From NCBI GenBank assembly GCA_948567375.1, contig OX419755.1, positions 84,834,218 through 84,898,217 on the forward strand: a stretch of 64,000 bases of DNA, read 5' to 3'. This DNA comes from Lunularia cruciata (Eukaryota; Streptophyta; Marchantiopsida; Lunulariales; Lunulariaceae). How positions within the stretch are numbered: position 1 is the stretch's first letter; every line of letters begins with the position of its first letter. The notes under the pieces are model-generated. The model had not been told where the DNA came from. It searched no databases and worked only from the letters and a program-made list of their open reading frames with translations. The translations under genes and the position numbers were made by a program. This document shows, piece by piece, positions 10,471 to 20,484 of the stretch.

Positions 10471-11183
10471 ACACCCGAGTGTAATGAAGCTTTAATTTAG
10501 TTCGTGCTGAGTTTATTCTCCTTTCCAACTGTATGTATTCGATTCTGGAAGTGGAGTAGATTCACACTGGCTACTGTACTCTGGAGATTTAGCGTTCTCT
10601 CCGGCAGATCTCATGGTGGTCAGTTGTGCTTTGTGTATATTTTCATACATTGCCAAGTGGGAAATATGACGTCGTTCGTAGATATGATCAGCTCACATGA
10701 AGCACTTAGAAATTTACATAATGTATATAGACATAGCCTCTGTGGATTTACTTCACCGATCAAACTCAGACTAGGTCCTGTTAACAGTGAGTGAAGAATA
10801 TCAATTCGTGTCTACGTTGGGGTTTTGCCGGTCTCTATCGTCTATCGCCTAACTTCGGGAGAAAAATTGTGGGGCCTTGCGATGTAATTGTCTATCTCTC
10901 TTGAACACTTTGTAGAGACATGCGACATGTCTCAAGTTACCGTATTCTATCATAATACCAGGAGTGGGAGGATCAGGGTCCTTTTTGTGGGGAAGAGTTA
11001 TAACTGGAACGAAGCATGGGCTGTTCTTGTGGTAATGATTGACTCGCCAGTTTTACCACATGTCCGTAGAGAGTTTCTTCACTACCGTGCTTATGTGGTT
11101 TCTGCAAATTTGGGTGTTAGAAGTCTCTTGCACATTTTGCTGAAAGTCGCTTTTCTCAATAGATTGGCATATTTCGTCCATTC
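10471..11183 (+). other. 3' UTR and downstream flank of the ASG2-like gene
   Basis: No protein domain or repeat family of this window was recognised in these 713 bases. The sequence is moderately AT-rich. No unambiguous AATAAA signal was seen. The next recognisable feature is the 5' LTR of the copia element. Confidence 0.5.
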
Positions 11184-11372
11184 TGTTAGAATTATAATGG
11201 GACGTTTTGTTATTGTTCATGCCAGTTACTGTTCACACGAGTTACTGTTCATGCAAACTATTGTCCACATGAGTTCATGTTAGCACACCCTTCAATTCAC
11301 TTGATTCTAATCTCGGTACCTAAATAATCCCAGTCAGAGAGGTTCTTTCAAAGTTAATTGATTCATTCTACA
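11184..11372 (+). repeat. copia 5' LTR
   Basis: 189 bp from TGTTAGAATTATAAT to ATTCTACA. Internal landmarks are repeated GTTCATGC..GTTACTGTTC blocks and GAGAGGTTCTTTCAA near the end. The same sequence recurs at 14772-14945 and 17094-17273, inverted at 14593-14764, and more diverged on the minus strand at 6626-6864. Confidence 0.92.
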
Positions 11373-11385
11373 TGGTACCAGAGCT
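11373..11385 (+). other. primer-binding site of the copia element
   Basis: TGGTACCAGAGCT directly follows the LTR end. It differs by one base from TGGTATCAGAGC, the usual plant primer-binding site complementary to initiator tRNA-Met. Confidence 0.85.
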
Positions 11386-11567
11386 AAAAGCTATAGCATT
11401 TCTTCTTTAGCTACTAAAGGATGCCTTAGCACACAATTTCGAAATTCTGAGAGTTGGAGAGTTTCATCCTCTGAAGAGTATTTCTTTTCTCTGGGTTTCA
11501 AGAGAGAATTTTCTCTCATATCCTTTGCTAGTCTGGGTTTTGGAAGAAAAATTTTCCACTATCCTAT

Positions 11568-12860
11568 GTGAATCAGATCATTATGTGTGTTGCTGGTGTT
11601 CGTCCTGGTCCTACTGCTGGTGTTGGTGCTCCTGCTCCTGCTGCTGGTGTTGGTCTTGCTGTTGGTGTTGGTGCTCGTACTAGTGCTATATTTGTTATTC
11701 CAACGATACGAGTTGATTCCATTTTTGTCAAATTCAGTAGTTATTATTTTCTAATCTTGGAAACATTGCCTTGCCCTTAAATTGAAGGTGGTTTCAGTTT
11801 GCGCAATGGTTGATGGTATTGAAGTCAAGCCCACTTCACCGGTTACTCTACCTGATTGGGAGCATAAAAATCTTGTTGCTCTTGAAGCAATAAATTCAAC
11901 TAAACTATTCAAATAAATAAAATAGTTATTATTTTCCAATCTTGGAAACATTGCTTTGCCCTTAAATTGAACGTGGCTTCAATTTGCACAATGGTTCATG
12001 GTATTGAAGTCAAGTCCATTTCAGCGGCTACTCTATCTGATTGGGAACATAAAAATCTTGTTGCTTTTGAAGCAATAAATTCAACATTAGTTCTTGAATT
12101 TGTTCCTACTATCAGCAGGCATATGTTTGCAAGTGAAACATGGATGTATTTAATTACCATAAATTGAACATTAGTTCTTGAATTTGTTCTTACCATCAGC
12201 AGGCACATGTTTGCAAGTGAAACATGGATGGATTTAACTACCATGTACAAAGGTACTTATGATTTCACAATCATGTACCCATTGGACACTTTGATGAATT
12301 TGAAGATGCATAAAGGCACCAGTGTAGCAAAACACATTACCAATTCTTGAGGAGTACTCACCCAATTAGTTGCGGTGAACCATCCAATCAATGACCAATA
12401 TGCTAAGCTTCATTTGATGAGATCTATATCTTCTAGTTTCAAGTATTTTATGCAATCATTGTAAACACAAAAGGCACTATATCTCTATGATGTCATTTCT
12501 CTTGTTCTTCAAGAAGAGATCAGAATGAAGGTCTTATAGAGCAAATAATTGCTCTAGCAATCACACAAGGCTTCACATCTTCTTACAAAAACAAAGATAA
12601 AGGCAAGGGGAGTTGGAAGAATGAATCTCATGGTTGATCTGGTCAAAACTCTGGCCAAAATCCTTCCCCTGGTCAGGACTCTTTTTGCAGATCTTCCGGT
12701 TAGAATCAAAGTTATTTCTCTATATCACCTGGAGGAAATTTGTTCAGACTTTCTATCATCTGTCACTACAACTCAAAGTAGTGATATCACATCACTGTTG
12801 CAAGCGCATTGTGATGCAAGGGAGAAAGGAGGCAAGGAACACCATCACTCCAATGCTTCT
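11568..12860 (+). pseudogene. copia gag remnant with internal duplications
   Basis: An initial Val/Gly/Ala-rich low-complexity stretch is followed by typical copia Gag text such as LPDWEHKN, FASETWMDLTTMYKGTYDF and a degenerate CCHC knuckle near 12770-12830. Two tandem duplications are visible. A roughly 200-bp unit starting TAGTTATTATTTTC occurs near 11737 and again near 11924. A 79-bp unit starting ACATTAGTTCTTGAATTTG occurs near 12087 and 12166. Stops and frame changes are frequent. The product would have been the capsid protein that packages element RNA. Confidence 0.75.
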
Positions 12861-12879
12861 ACAACTCACCTCGCTTTGT

Positions 12880-13273
12880 ACAATGTTGATGTTGTTCCTT
12901 CAATCACTCGGGACAAGCAATGGTACATCGACATGCTGCTTCTCAGCACATGACCTACCAACGAACCTGTTTCCTGGTCTATGAAGCATACTCACCACCT
13001 AGATAAGTTTACTTGGCCGATGGTTCCAACATTGCTATTCTAGGCCATGGAACAATTTTTGTTAAGCTTGCTTGTTCAGAGAACTCCTACATGCCGGAAG
13101 ATGTTCTACATGTTCCTTTGTTGAACAAGAATCTCTATTCAACACTTCAGTTGAGCAAGTCACATGGATCATTTTAGTTGAAGGAAACCAACATTTTCCT
13201 TTATGATGATATGCAAAATCTGATTGCATCCTGTCTTGGATTGGATCACTTTTGGCTTTTGGGAGAGTCCATT
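12880..13273 (+). pseudogene. copia protease and start of GAG-pre-integrase, remnant
   Basis: Frame-shifted text reads QWYIDM and, one base later, AASQHMTYQRTC, corresponding to the WYIDSGAS.HMT start of copia aspartic proteases. ADGSNIAILGHG and EDVLHVPLLNKNL then follow in order. The catalytic DSG is destroyed (DM plus frameshift). The segment ends where the solo gypsy LTR inserted. Confidence 0.75.
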
Positions 13274-13823
13274 TGTCACGCCATTTGTAGTTCCGCATCT
13301 AGATGCTCGAACACTGGAGTTCCAGTGATGGTAGTTAGAGTTATTCTAGCAGTTTCTCAGGGACTACTTTCCGACGGTTAGATTTCGTGTTTGGGGTACT
13401 GACTTCACGGTGGGGCCCATCGTCACTTTGCACCGTTTGCACCGTCGAGTGTGCCGTCAGTGGGACCGTTAGGGTTTCAGGGCTAGCTCGAGTCCAGGGG
13501 GTATAGTTTCGAAGTGAGCTCCAGAGAGCTCACTTCTCTGATGTTGAGCCTTCGAGTTCCTGGCTATGGTGGACAGAGGCCGGCGAGCGTCACCTGGATT
13601 CTCTATGCTTGAGTGGGTGTGGCTTGACTGTAATCAGTGCCCAGTTGTTGGCAGTTTATAGAGTGACAGATCAAGTACTGATCTGAGTTGAGTTGAAAGT
13701 GTTAAGCAATCTGATTATTGTGGCACTTTAGAGTCTATGTATGACTTATGTGTGAGTTGTGCTTTTATAGTGTATGATGTTGACAGCGATGTATGTTGTG
13801 TAGCGATGTATATACGCACGACA
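13274..13823 (+). mobile_element. solo LTR of gypsy family 2, TSD CATT
   Basis: A 550-bp TGTCACGCC...CGCACGACA sequence flanked by the 4-bp direct repeat CATT (13270-13273 and 13824-13827). Removing it and one CATT restores continuous copia coding (GESI joined to EQPQD). It matches the LTR at 53489-54029 and, in its first 440 bp, the one at 40236-40683. This independent insertion defines the true ends of the family 2 LTR. Confidence 0.92.
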
Positions 13824-13827
13824 CATT

Positions 13828-14588
13828 GAGCAACCTCAAGATGCTACAGTCTCTGCATCAACTTAGTCTTGGTTATCTCAAGCTGCTGCAATCTCTATTC
13901 CAACCAGGGATACATCTTCCGCTATTACTTCCCTATGGCATCAACGACTTGGGCACATCAGCAAGAATCAACTTAAACTTACACAAGACAAAGATATGGT
14001 TGTTGGGATGGATCAGATACATCCTAATTTGTTTCCTGTTTGCTCACCTTGTTTTCATGGCAAGCAAACTCAAATTCCCTTACCTCAGGAAGGAGCTACC
14101 AAAGCCATTTTTCAATTTGCTCTCATCCATTCTGATGTTTGTGGTCCCATCTCTTCTGCTACCTACATTGGTTATAGATACCTTATGACCTTCATTGATG
14201 ATTACACCAGGTACACATTCTTGTACTTACTCAAGTTCAAACATGAAGTTTTTACTTGTTTTCAAGAGTACGCTACCTATGCAGAGACTCAACTCAATCA
14301 AAAGGTCAAGGTGGTGCGCTCAGACAATGGTGGTGAATATAACTCTGCAGATTTTCATCATTTTTGCAAAGGCAAAGGTATCATATGCCAGTTCAGCACT
14401 CCACATACTCCTCAAAAAAATAGTGTTGTTGAGAGAAAGAACAAAAAATTGGTGGAAGCAGTCCGCATTATATTATTATAGTCTAGATTCCCCAAAGTTT
14501 TATTGGAGAGAGGCACTACACACAGCCAACTTTTTGCAAAATCAAAGTCCTACCAAAGCCATCTCCTCCGAAGTCACTTTAGGAAAAT
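13828..14588 (+). pseudogene. copia integrase (GAG-pre-integrase and rve core), remnant
   Basis: It begins in the EQPQDATVSAST linker, continues with a pre-integrase zinc region (RLGHISKNQLKL, then VCSPCFHGKQTQIP) and enters the rve core: FIDDYTRYTFLYLLK and RSDNGGEYNS, with the first two catalytic acidic residues, and NSVVERKNKKLVEAVR, with the third (E). The frame from about 13996 to 14481 is open, making this the best preserved part. It integrates element cDNA in the intact family. Coding is cut at about 14588 by the inverted LTR pair. Confidence 0.88.
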
Positions 14589-14592
14589 GAGT

Positions 14593-14945
14593 TGTAGAAT
14601 AAATCAATTAACCTTGAAACAATATTTCAGATTGGCATTATATAGGTATAAAAATTAGAATGAAGTATATTGAAGGACATGCTAACATGTAGCTTGTGTA
14701 GCTCATGTTAAAAGTAGTTCACATGAACAGGAAATTGCATGAATAATTGCAAAATGTTCATTAAGAGTAGGTGTTAGAATTATAATTAGATGATTTTTTA
14801 TTGTTCATGGGAGTTACTGTTCATGCAAATTATTGTTCATATGAGTTACATGTTAGCACACCTTTCAGTTCACTTGATTCTAATTTTTTTACTTACATTA
14901 TCCTAGTCTGAGTGGTTCTTTCAAGGTTAATTGATTCATTCTAGA
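14593..14945. mobile_element. head-to-head pair of copia LTRs (inverted repeat)
   Basis: The left arm (14593-about 14764) is the minus-strand LTR, starting TGTAGAATAAATCAATTAAC. The right arm (14772-14945) is a plus-strand LTR, starting TGTTAGAATTATAATTAG and ending ATTCATTCTAGA. The left arm lacks the last dozen or so bases, and only about 7 bp separate the arms, so the 353-bp unit could fold into a long hairpin. It splits the copia integrase. No clear target duplication was seen at its edges. Confidence 0.85.
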
Positions 14946-14947
14946 GC

Positions 14948-15560
14948 TTGTTTCTTTCAATCACACCCTTCCAACTCTGGTTTGGTTATAAACCTAATCT
15001 ATCCCTACTTCACATTTTTGGATGCATTGCTTATGCACATATTCCATCTTCTTCTAGATTTGAATTAGATTCTAAGTTTTCCAAGTGTATCTTCCTTGGC
15101 TATGATCAGGATAGTAAAGCTTACAGACTACCAAAGATATCTGATAACTCCAATTTTTTTGTCAGGAGATGCTCAGTTTCAGGAACAGACTCATGCTCAT
15201 CAACATAAACAGTGTTTTGACACTCTAGATGTTCAACTGGATTTCTTATGTGATCCGATAATTTTCATTTCCTCTCCTACTTCTAGTTCTCAGTCTACCC
15301 ACAGTCTATCTCCACCAACTCCTACTCAGTCACCTCCTCTCCACAATCTTACAATTCCAACACTTCCTTCTCCATTACCTTCTTCACTACAATCCTTACC
15401 TTTTGGTTCTTGCACTCCACACAGGTTCTCAGGATTTTCTACCATTGTATACACTAGGAGGCCACTGTTGGAGTTTGCTAATGCACTAAGCATGCATTAT
15501 TCCGCATCTGACCCTAATCCTGACACTTATGAAGCTACTATCGCTGGACTTGATTTAAAT
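14948..15560 (+). pseudogene. copia integrase C-terminal region and linker, remnant
   Basis: ITPFQLWFGYKPNLSLLHIF and GCIAYAHIPSSSRFELDSK are the conserved post-core block of copia integrases, with KCIFLGYDQDSKAYRL following. A Ser/Pro/Thr-rich linker typical of the integrase-RT boundary runs from about 15260 to 15430. At least one frame change occurs near 15100-15210. Confidence 0.85.
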
Positions 15561-17083
15561 ATATGGTTTGAGAACTTTAGTCCATGGAGAACAATCAAAC
15601 ATGGCTCATCATTGAGTTACCAACAGGTCGCAAGGCAGTAATCTGTAAGTGCATTTTTAAGAAGAAATACGACGCACAATGCTTGATCCAAAGGTACAAG
15701 GCTCGCCTTGTTACTCATGGTTTCTCTCAAGTTCCAGGTATTGACTACATAGAGACCTACTCTCCTATTGTCAAATTGACAACAATTCATGTGTTGCTTG
15801 CTTACTCGGCTCAGAATGATTTGGAAGTGCATGCTCTTGATGTCAAAACAACTTCTCTCAATAGCACATTGAATGAGAAAATCTTCATGCACATTCCTCC
15901 TGGCTTGCTGAATCCTTACCAGCACAAGCAGCAACAAGCCACTAAACAAGGGAAATTGGTTTTACAGCTCTACAAGGCTTTGTATGGTCTTAAAAAGTCA
16001 GACTGTTGTATCACAAGTTTGATCAATTTTTACTAGGTTTGGGATTTGAGCGCTCTAGAGCTTATTCTAATTTCTATATTTTCCATTCTGGTTCTCATTT
16101 TGTCATCTTATCTCTTTATATAGATAATTGCATCCTTGCCAAGAATAACCTTTCTCTTCTCCTCTATGTCAAAAAGTCTCTCAAATAGGGTTTTGAGATG
16201 ATTGATTTGGGAGAGATGAATCATTGTCTTCAGTTGCAAGTCACAAGAGACAAAAATCAAAGAAAGATCAGTCTATCTCAAGAGAGATTCTTAATCATTT
16301 TCATATGCAAGACTATAAACCTGTTTACAATCTTGTAGAGTCAGGAGTGAGATTAAGTCTTCAGGATTGTTCAAAAATTGATCAAGAGAGAGTATATGAA
16401 AACAATACCTTACCAATCTGCAGTGGTGAATTTGATGTGGGCTATAGTCAGCACCAGGCTTGATCGGGCTTATGTTGTCAGTTTAGCTGCCAAGTATATG
16501 GCAAATCTTGGCCTGAACCATTGGAAGGCTATCAAAAGGATTTTCCATTACATTCAAGATACATTGTCACAATGCCTTACTTACAGTGCATCTAGTACTC
16601 CCATTCATGGGTACTCCGACTCAGATTGGGGAGGAGATCAAGACAAAGATGATCTACATGAGGATATTGCTTTATCTTCTGTAATACAGTGTCTACTATA
16701 GAAGCAAAAGGCAAACTTATGTTTCTTTATCCAACACTAAAGTTGAATACATGGCCTTGTCAAAGCCAAAGATTAGAGTAGTATGGCTTAAGGGCTTGTT
16801 AAGTGACCTGGATTGTCTTGGAGAAACAATAAAGTTGTATTGCAACAGCAATCACGGAATTGATCTTGTTACTCCAACAAAGCAGCATGAGAGAACAAAG
16901 CACATAGACATCATATTCCACTTTTTCCGAGAAAAGGTGGAAGACAAGGAGATCTTTGTTTCACAGGTGGACACCAGAGATAATACTGCAGACAATTTTA
17001 CTAAGGGATTGACTAGAGAATTACATACAAGGTTTTGTCATGCACTGAGAGTTATAGACAATAGGACAATTACAAAATATTGA
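15561..17083 (+). pseudogene. copia reverse transcriptase and RNase H, remnant
   Basis: RT blocks in order are YKARLVTHGFSQVPGIDY, ETYSPIVKLTTIHVLLA, LDVKTTSLN, LYKALYGLKKS and, in place of the YVDD active site, YIDN (about 16120). The second catalytic Asp is therefore Asn. RNase H follows with HGYSDSDWGGDQDKD and near the end TKHIDIIFHFFREKVEDKEI and DNTADNFTKGL, the usual C-terminus of copia polyproteins. At least four frame changes and stops are present. Confidence 0.88.
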
Positions 17084-17093
17084 TTAAAAGAGA

Positions 17094-17273
17094 TGGTTAG
17101 AATTATAATGAGACATTTTGTTATTGTTCATGCAAGTTAATGTTCACACAAGTTACTGTTCATGCAAACTACTATTCACATGAGTAACACGTTAGTACAC
17201 CCTTCAGTTCATTTGATTCTAATATTTGTACCTATATAATCCTAATTTGAGAGGTTCTTTGATTCATTCTACA
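17094..17273 (+). repeat. copia 3' LTR
   Basis: 180 bp starting TGGTTAGAATTATAATGAGAC (one extra G compared with the 5' LTR) and ending GATTCATTCTACA. It is preceded by the purine tract at 17083-17093. It lacks the CAAAGTTAATT block found near the end of the 5' LTR. By eye the two LTRs differ at well over 10 percent of positions, so the insertion is old. Confidence 0.9.
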
Positions 17274-17472
17274 ACTCATTTTCTTACACAGTCTGGACAG
17301 CAAGGTAAATGAGATCATTGTGTCCACTTTCAATTACTCCATGGAGCTTTGGCCACGCAAAGTTCTCTTTGTACATTACTAAGCTTGGGTATTTTCTCCA
17401 CAATTTTGAAGCTTCTTCCGCGTCGTTTCTCTCATACTTCCACACACAATGCATTCAAATTCCACTTCCTAG

Positions 17473-17490
17473 TCCATTGTCCCTTGAGAG

Positions 17491-17528
<38 letters not shown>
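17473..17528. repeat. TA microsatellite
   Basis: About 55 bp of (TA)n with a few interruptions, directly before R2 copy 5. Confidence 0.9.
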
Positions 17529-17540
17529 CTTATGTTGTTG

Positions 17541-18130
17541 CCTTGGCACTCATGAGTTTTCAAGCAGAAACTCGGGATGAGGATTATTGACAATTGCGTA
17601 GCTACTTTGGCACTGATGAAGTCATTGGTGTTATCATGGAGATCTACTATGGTCGCCTTCTGCTTCCTTCAGTTTTTTAGCGTCTCTGGACTCCAATGTC
17701 CATAGGGCAGGGAGTGATATACTTTACATCTTGTCCTCTTATGCTTTGCTCTTGTTACCGTCTTACATTTCGACCCATTTTTGCAGCCACATCCTTCAAG
17801 CATTCTTGTTTTGTTCCACTCCTCCATTCCCCTACTATTTCACTCCCTAGTATGGTCCCTTCAATCTTCGACTGCTTCCTGCCTCGACCTTTGTCTTTAT
17901 AGTGTTCCTACCCAACTCCAGCTTTTGTTCTTCATCTTCGTCCACGCATTGCTTCCTGGTGTGCTCTTACAACACGTTTCTTATTCCTCCCGCTATCGTT
18001 TGCATCATTGCTCTTGATTTCACTTTCTTTACTGGCAGACTCTTACATCACGCTTTCTATTCCTAGCTAATTGTTGGCATTGCTGATCTTGATTTCACAT
18101 TCTTTATTGTCCATTGACAATACAATATTC
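17541..18130. repeat. dispersed repeat R2, copy 5
   Basis: CCTTGGCACTCATGAGTTTT start with the same block order as the intron copies, including CCATAGGGCAGGGAGTGATATACTTTAC and the CTGGCAGACTC tail. It lies outside the ASG2-like gene, downstream of the copia element. Confidence 0.7.
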
Positions 18131-18298
18131 TCAATTTGTTTCAATTATGCCTTTGCTGTAGGTTATTTTTGATGCATTTTACATTACAACTTTAATACTA
18201 CTCTAGCATTGTGATTTAAGTACATGTTGTTGGTTATCGGATTTCATGAATTTTGGATAACCCGTTCCCAGAACGGCTTCTGCTCATATACTTCTGCT

Positions 18299-18299
<1 letters not shown>

Positions 18300-18388
<89 letters not shown>
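18300..18388. repeat. TA microsatellite
   Basis: Nearly pure (TA)n of about 88 bp joining the CTTCTGCTCTTA block to R2 copy 6. It occupies the same relative place as the TA tract before copy 5. Confidence 0.95.
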
Positions 18389-18393
<5 letters not shown>

Positions 18394-18620
18394 GCTCAGT
18401 TACTTTAGCATTGCACGAGGCACTGATGAAGTCGTTGGTGTTATCGTGGAGGTTTACATGGCAACCTTTTGCTTCCTTCAGTTGTTTAGCTTTTGCTTCC
18501 TTAGGTTGTTTAGCATCTCCGGACTCCAATATCCATAGCATTGGGTGTGATATACTTTATATATCCTATCCTTTCTGATATTTCCTCCAATTGTAAATTG
18601 GGGATTATAAAATTAGAGTG
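18389..18620. repeat. dispersed repeat R2, copy 6 (partial)
   Basis: Starts inside the unit (AATTGCTCAGTTACTTTAGC) and ends after TATACTTTATATATCC. A short internal duplication of TTTTGCTTCCTT(C/A)(A/G)GTTGTTTAGC is present at 18468-18512. Confidence 0.65.
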
Positions 18621-18853
18621 TGTTAGATATAGATGGATATGTAATTCCAAAAAGTCATACCTTTCAGCTTGTAGAGAACTTATAGACAGCTTTGTCTCCG
18701 AAAATTACCCTCTTCACTTGATCCAGAAAAAATTCCGCTCTGTCTTACAAAAAGAACATAATATCCATGGTTATCATAGGCTTAGTATATATAGAGATTT
18801 GAGAACATATGTTCTTTCTGCCAGGCGGGGAGTTCATTTTCAAGCACACCATT
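18590..18853 (+). pseudogene. possible reverse transcriptase C-terminal fragment (Penelope-like or other non-LTR element)
   Basis: An open frame reads ECVRYRWICNSKKSYLSACR, then ELIDSFVSENYPLHLIQKKF, then RSVLQKEHN. The pattern of R.RRIC...., a helical stretch and F..RGYP...I resembles the segment after the RT core of Penelope-like elements and some other non-LTR reverse transcriptases. The stretch lacks a start and any catalytic motif, and no GIY-YIG domain was seen. Assignment rests on pattern memory only; it could be a chance open frame in repeat DNA. Confidence 0.35.
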
Positions 18854-19068
18854 AGTTTTTCCCTTAGACTTGTATACCATCTTGTCTCTTGAAATGTTTT
18901 ATATATATTGAATACTACTATTTGGGATTTTTTCTGTCATATGGATATTCATCACAGGCTTATGGACACGTGACCTCTGCTTGTGGACGCGTGGCACACC
19001 TGATCCTTCACTTAACACGAGGCTGCATTTGCCTCCATGGTGCCCTAATTTTGTTTCAGTACTCTTTC

Positions 19069-19142
19069 TTGCTTCTCTTTTTGCCAAGGTTTCTCCCACT
19101 TGGGTTTTCAAGGGGGAGAAACCCTGGCAAACAGAGAAGCAA
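19069..19142. repeat. 29-bp inverted repeat (hairpin)
   Basis: Arm 19069-19097 starts TTGCTTCTCTTTTTGCC, and arm 19114-19142 starts GGGAGAAACCCTGGC. The arms pair with two mismatches around a 16-base loop, and pairing continues imperfectly outward for several more bases. A polypyrimidine GCTTGGGTTTCTCC block reappears at 19171 and 19229 in a roughly 60-bp tandem repeat. Confidence 0.8.
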
Positions 19143-19170
19143 GTAAGAGCACTAAAAAGAAATTAGGGTT

Positions 19171-19300
19171 CGCTTGGGTTTCTCCTGCTGTCCTTTCTTT
19201 TGTAGCATTGAAGGGTTTTGCTCCCCGCTCATGGTTCGCTTGGGTTTCTCCCGCTAGTCCTTTCTTGTGTAGCATTGGTTTTTTGGCTCCCCGCTCGTCC
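19171..19300. repeat. roughly 60-bp tandem repeat, two units
   Basis: GCTTGGGTTTCTCC...GTAGCATTG...GGCTCCCCGCTC occurs twice in a row with small indels. Open frames across it on both strands are repeat products. Confidence 0.75.
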
Positions 19301-19403
19301 CTTCCCTTGCAGTGCTGAGTTTTCTTGTGAGGAGGTTTCTTTTGCTGATGCTTCTTGTTTCTCACTACTTCTGAGCGGCACTTTAGGGGAGCAACTGTGT
19401 TTT

Positions 19404-19960
19404 CCTTGGCACTCATGTTTTCAAACAGAAACTTGGACGAGGGGTACTGGCAATTGTTCAACTACTTTGGCACTGCATGAGGCACTGATGAAGTCACATG
19501 TGCTTTCATGGAGATTTACTATGATCGCCTTTTGCTTCCCTTAGCTGTTTAGCATCCAAATCGCTGGTTGTGATATTATTCATATCCTGTCCTCTTATGC
19601 TTAGCTCTTGTTCCCTTTTACACTTTGACCCATTTCTGGAGCCACATTTCTGGAGCCACATCATCTGAGATCCCTTGTTGTGTTTCACTCCTCCATTCCA
19701 CAACTAATTCCCTCCATAGTACTTTCCATTCCTTTGCTCTCTAATTGCTTCCTGCTTCACCCTCTCATGCCTAGAGTGTTCCTACCCTACTCCAGCCATG
19801 TTCTTTGTAGTTGTTCACAAACTGCTTACTAGCGAGCTTACTGGCGGGTTCTTCATCATGTTCATGCACTGCTTACTGCTGGCCTCTCACATCATGGTTT
19901 CCTATTCCTTGCTATTCCTTGCATAGATGCTCTCTATTTAATGTCCTTTACTAGTCTGTA
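19404..19960. repeat. dispersed repeat R2, copy 7
   Basis: CCTTGGCACTCATG start, GGTACTGGCAATTGTTCAAC, GGCACTGATGAAGTCAC, TTTACTATGATCGCC and CATATCCTGTCC in order. It is preceded by GAGCGGCACTTTAGGGGAGCA as in intron copy 3, so this is the same longer unit. Confidence 0.7.
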
Positions 19961-20055
19961 GGCCATCAGTTATTTTCAATTTGTTTTAATGATGCTTTTG
20001 CTACAAGTTACATTCGATGCCTGCTACCTTAGTGCTTTAACACTACTCTCACATT

Positions 20056-20484
20056 GTGAGTCATGTACATGTTACTTATCTATCATTTGCATTTCATGAG
20101 TTCTGGATAACCCATTCCCAGACCGGCATATATATATTGAGTGGCTTTTCTGTGTTGACAGGTTCATGCCGACATAGAGCATGCAGAGGTTATTCTCCGT
20201 CTTCATTTCTCGCTCCTTGGGCGTCTAATGATTTTGCATTTGGATAGTTATGCTGTATATATATATGCTCCACCGACGCGGTTATGATGTGAAACGGTAT
20301 GCTGTTTCTTAAGTTTACACTTGCTCGCATAACCCTGTATTGCAGGTACATAATATATTACACCTTAGTTAATCATCAAGACACCACGGTTGTAACTCCT
20401 GGATGCAGACTAATACATCCTTACCTCTCTATGAAGTTGACGGTCGTGAAGCATTTTACTATGTTAATGTGAAATGCCAGAGTT
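20056..20484. repeat. diverged duplicate of intron segment 8420-8770
   Basis: Shared order: GTTGACAGGTTCATGC.GACAT.GAGCATGCAG, CTCCTTGGGCGTCT, GTTATGATGTGAAAC, TTTACACTTGCTCGCA, TAATCATCAA, TGCAG, CTTACCTCTCTATG and TTTTACTATGTTA.TGT. By eye the sequences are about 75 percent alike. The match stops near 20484 and does not reach the copy of an exon. Confidence 0.65.

Larger units (their letters stand above)
11184..17273 (+). mobile_element. Ty1/copia LTR retrotransposon, decayed, with nested insertions
   Basis: The element has matching LTRs (11184-11372 and 17094-17273), a primer-binding site after the first and a purine-rich tract (ATTAAAAGAGA) before the second. Between them lie degenerate gag, protease, integrase, reverse transcriptase and RNase H in copia order, with integrase before RT. 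It is interrupted by a solo gypsy LTR at 13274 and by an inverted LTR pair at 14593. Flanking 5-mers (CATTC and ACTCA) do not match, so no target duplication is claimed. Net length without insertions is about 5.2 kb, normal for copia. Many stops and frameshifts make it non-functional. Confidence 0.92.

Noticed and set aside
11173-11278. Target duplication for the copia element
   Set aside because: The 5-mers next to the two LTRs (CATTC and ACTCA) differ, so none can be claimed.
18224-18541. Open frames across 18.3 kb on both strands
   Set aside because: They are Tyr-Ile repeats from the TA microsatellite.
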